Source: Pseudomonadota bacterium
GTDB lineage: Bacteria; Planctomycetota; UBA8108; UBA1146
DNA: 40,248 nucleotides
Direction of reading: 5' to 3'
Assembly: GCA_017859655.1 (NCBI GenBank)
Contig: JAFMMO010000008.1
Coordinates: 1-40,248 of the forward strand
Shown here: positions 39,674-40,248 of the stretch, piece by piece
Layout of the letters: each line of letters begins with the position of its first letter
How positions within the stretch are numbered: the first letter of the stretch is position 1
Made by a program: the position numbers and the translations under genes
The notes under the pieces: generated by a model
Seen by the model: only the letters and a program-made list of their open reading frames with translations
What the model was told of the DNA's origin: nothing
Databases searched by the model: none

Positions 39674-40248
39674 TCACGGAAGGGTCGGCAGGAGGATCAG
39701 CCCCGCCTCTTCCAGCTCCCGCAGCACCCGGAGGCTCGTCTCCACCTCGATCGGAGCCCCGCCGCGAAGCACCGGGAGGGAGACGAGCGCCGGGGAGTGC
39801 GATCCCTGCAGGACGGAGATCGACGGTCCCCCCTCCTCGACGAGGATGTCGCCCTCGCGAAGCGGAGTGGCGTCGAGAGCGGCGCGGGCGGCGGCGTCTC
39901 CCGGGCGGACCAGCGAGAGTCGCAACGCCTCGACCGGACGGGGGTCGAAGGTCACCTCCGTGTCGGCCGGCACCGTCACCGGGTGCCATCCTCGCTCGCC
40001 GCGGAGAGCGTAGCTCCCCGGGGGGAGACCATGGAAGAAGAGCACCATTCCCCGGATCTCGCTGGCGAACTGCAGGCGATCGAGCGGAGGATGCTCCAGG
40101 GAGAGGAGAGTGAGGCCTCTCCCTCGATCCTCCGGAGACCAGCGCACCGCGAGGGAGTGGCGGACCGGGATCCGGATGCGGAGCTCATTGAGACCGGGGC
40201 GCAGGACGGCGCGCATCGGCGGAGCCCAACGCTCCCCCACATCGAAGC
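39674..40248 (-). CDS. Hypothetical protein, C-terminal part (runs off right edge)
   Basis: Frame open through the edge (...FDVGERWAPPMRAVLRPGLNELRIRIPVRHSLAVRW...); segment DATPLREGDILVEEGGPSI is weakly PDZ-like. Confidence 0.55.
   Translation of the reverse strand, partial: FDVGERWAPPMRAVLRPGLNELRIRIPVRHSLAVRWSPEDRGRGLTLLSLEHPPLDRLQFASEIRGMVLFFHGLPPGSYALRGERGWHPVTVPADTEVTFDPRPVEALRLSLVRPGDAAARAALDATPLREGDILVEEGGPSISVLQGSHSPALVSLPVLRGGAPIEVETSLRVLRELEEAGLILLPTLP

Overview
High-GC bacterial chromosomal window of about 40 kb. The type I dockerin-like C-termini of the 'GDxDxSGxxxLxDxIxxLxxLFxGG' kind suggest Planctomycetota or a related phylum (inference only). No tRNA, rRNA, CRISPR array, transposase or prophage genes were recognised. 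I support about 28 protein-coding genes. They include: an NTF2-like / methyltransferase / UbiA-type prenyltransferase run; a WD40 gene divergent from a MoxR-like AAA+ ATPase + DUF2201/VWA-metallopeptidase-like pair; two tandem paralogous Calx-beta surface lipoproteins; a polysaccharide pyruvyl transferase; a secreted animal-type haem peroxidase with a C-terminal dockerin; a hybrid histidine kinase; ThiC divergent from an APH-family kinase; an uncharacterised protein; a secreted purple-acid-phosphatase-like metallophosphoesterase with dockerin plus a TPR partner; a formate/nitrite-family transporter; a GNAT acetyltransferase; a ~1630-aa secreted Cys-rich protein with 15 repeats and a dockerin; two translationally coupled amidohydrolases, the second lacking metal ligands; a cupin; and a response regulator with two paralogous histidine kinases, one lacking the phospho-acceptor His. 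The strongest leads are: (1) the A/B-alternating Cys-rich repeat protein; (2) the active/inactive amidohydrolase pair; (3) the histidine-less kinase next to a canonical paralog and response regulator; (4) a possible cohesin-like/dockerin surface assembly; (5) the MoxR-VWA module with its WD40 neighbour; (6) structured low-GC leaders sharing TGTTAGTCGC upstream of two dockerin genes. All family assignments come from reading motifs; no database search was run.
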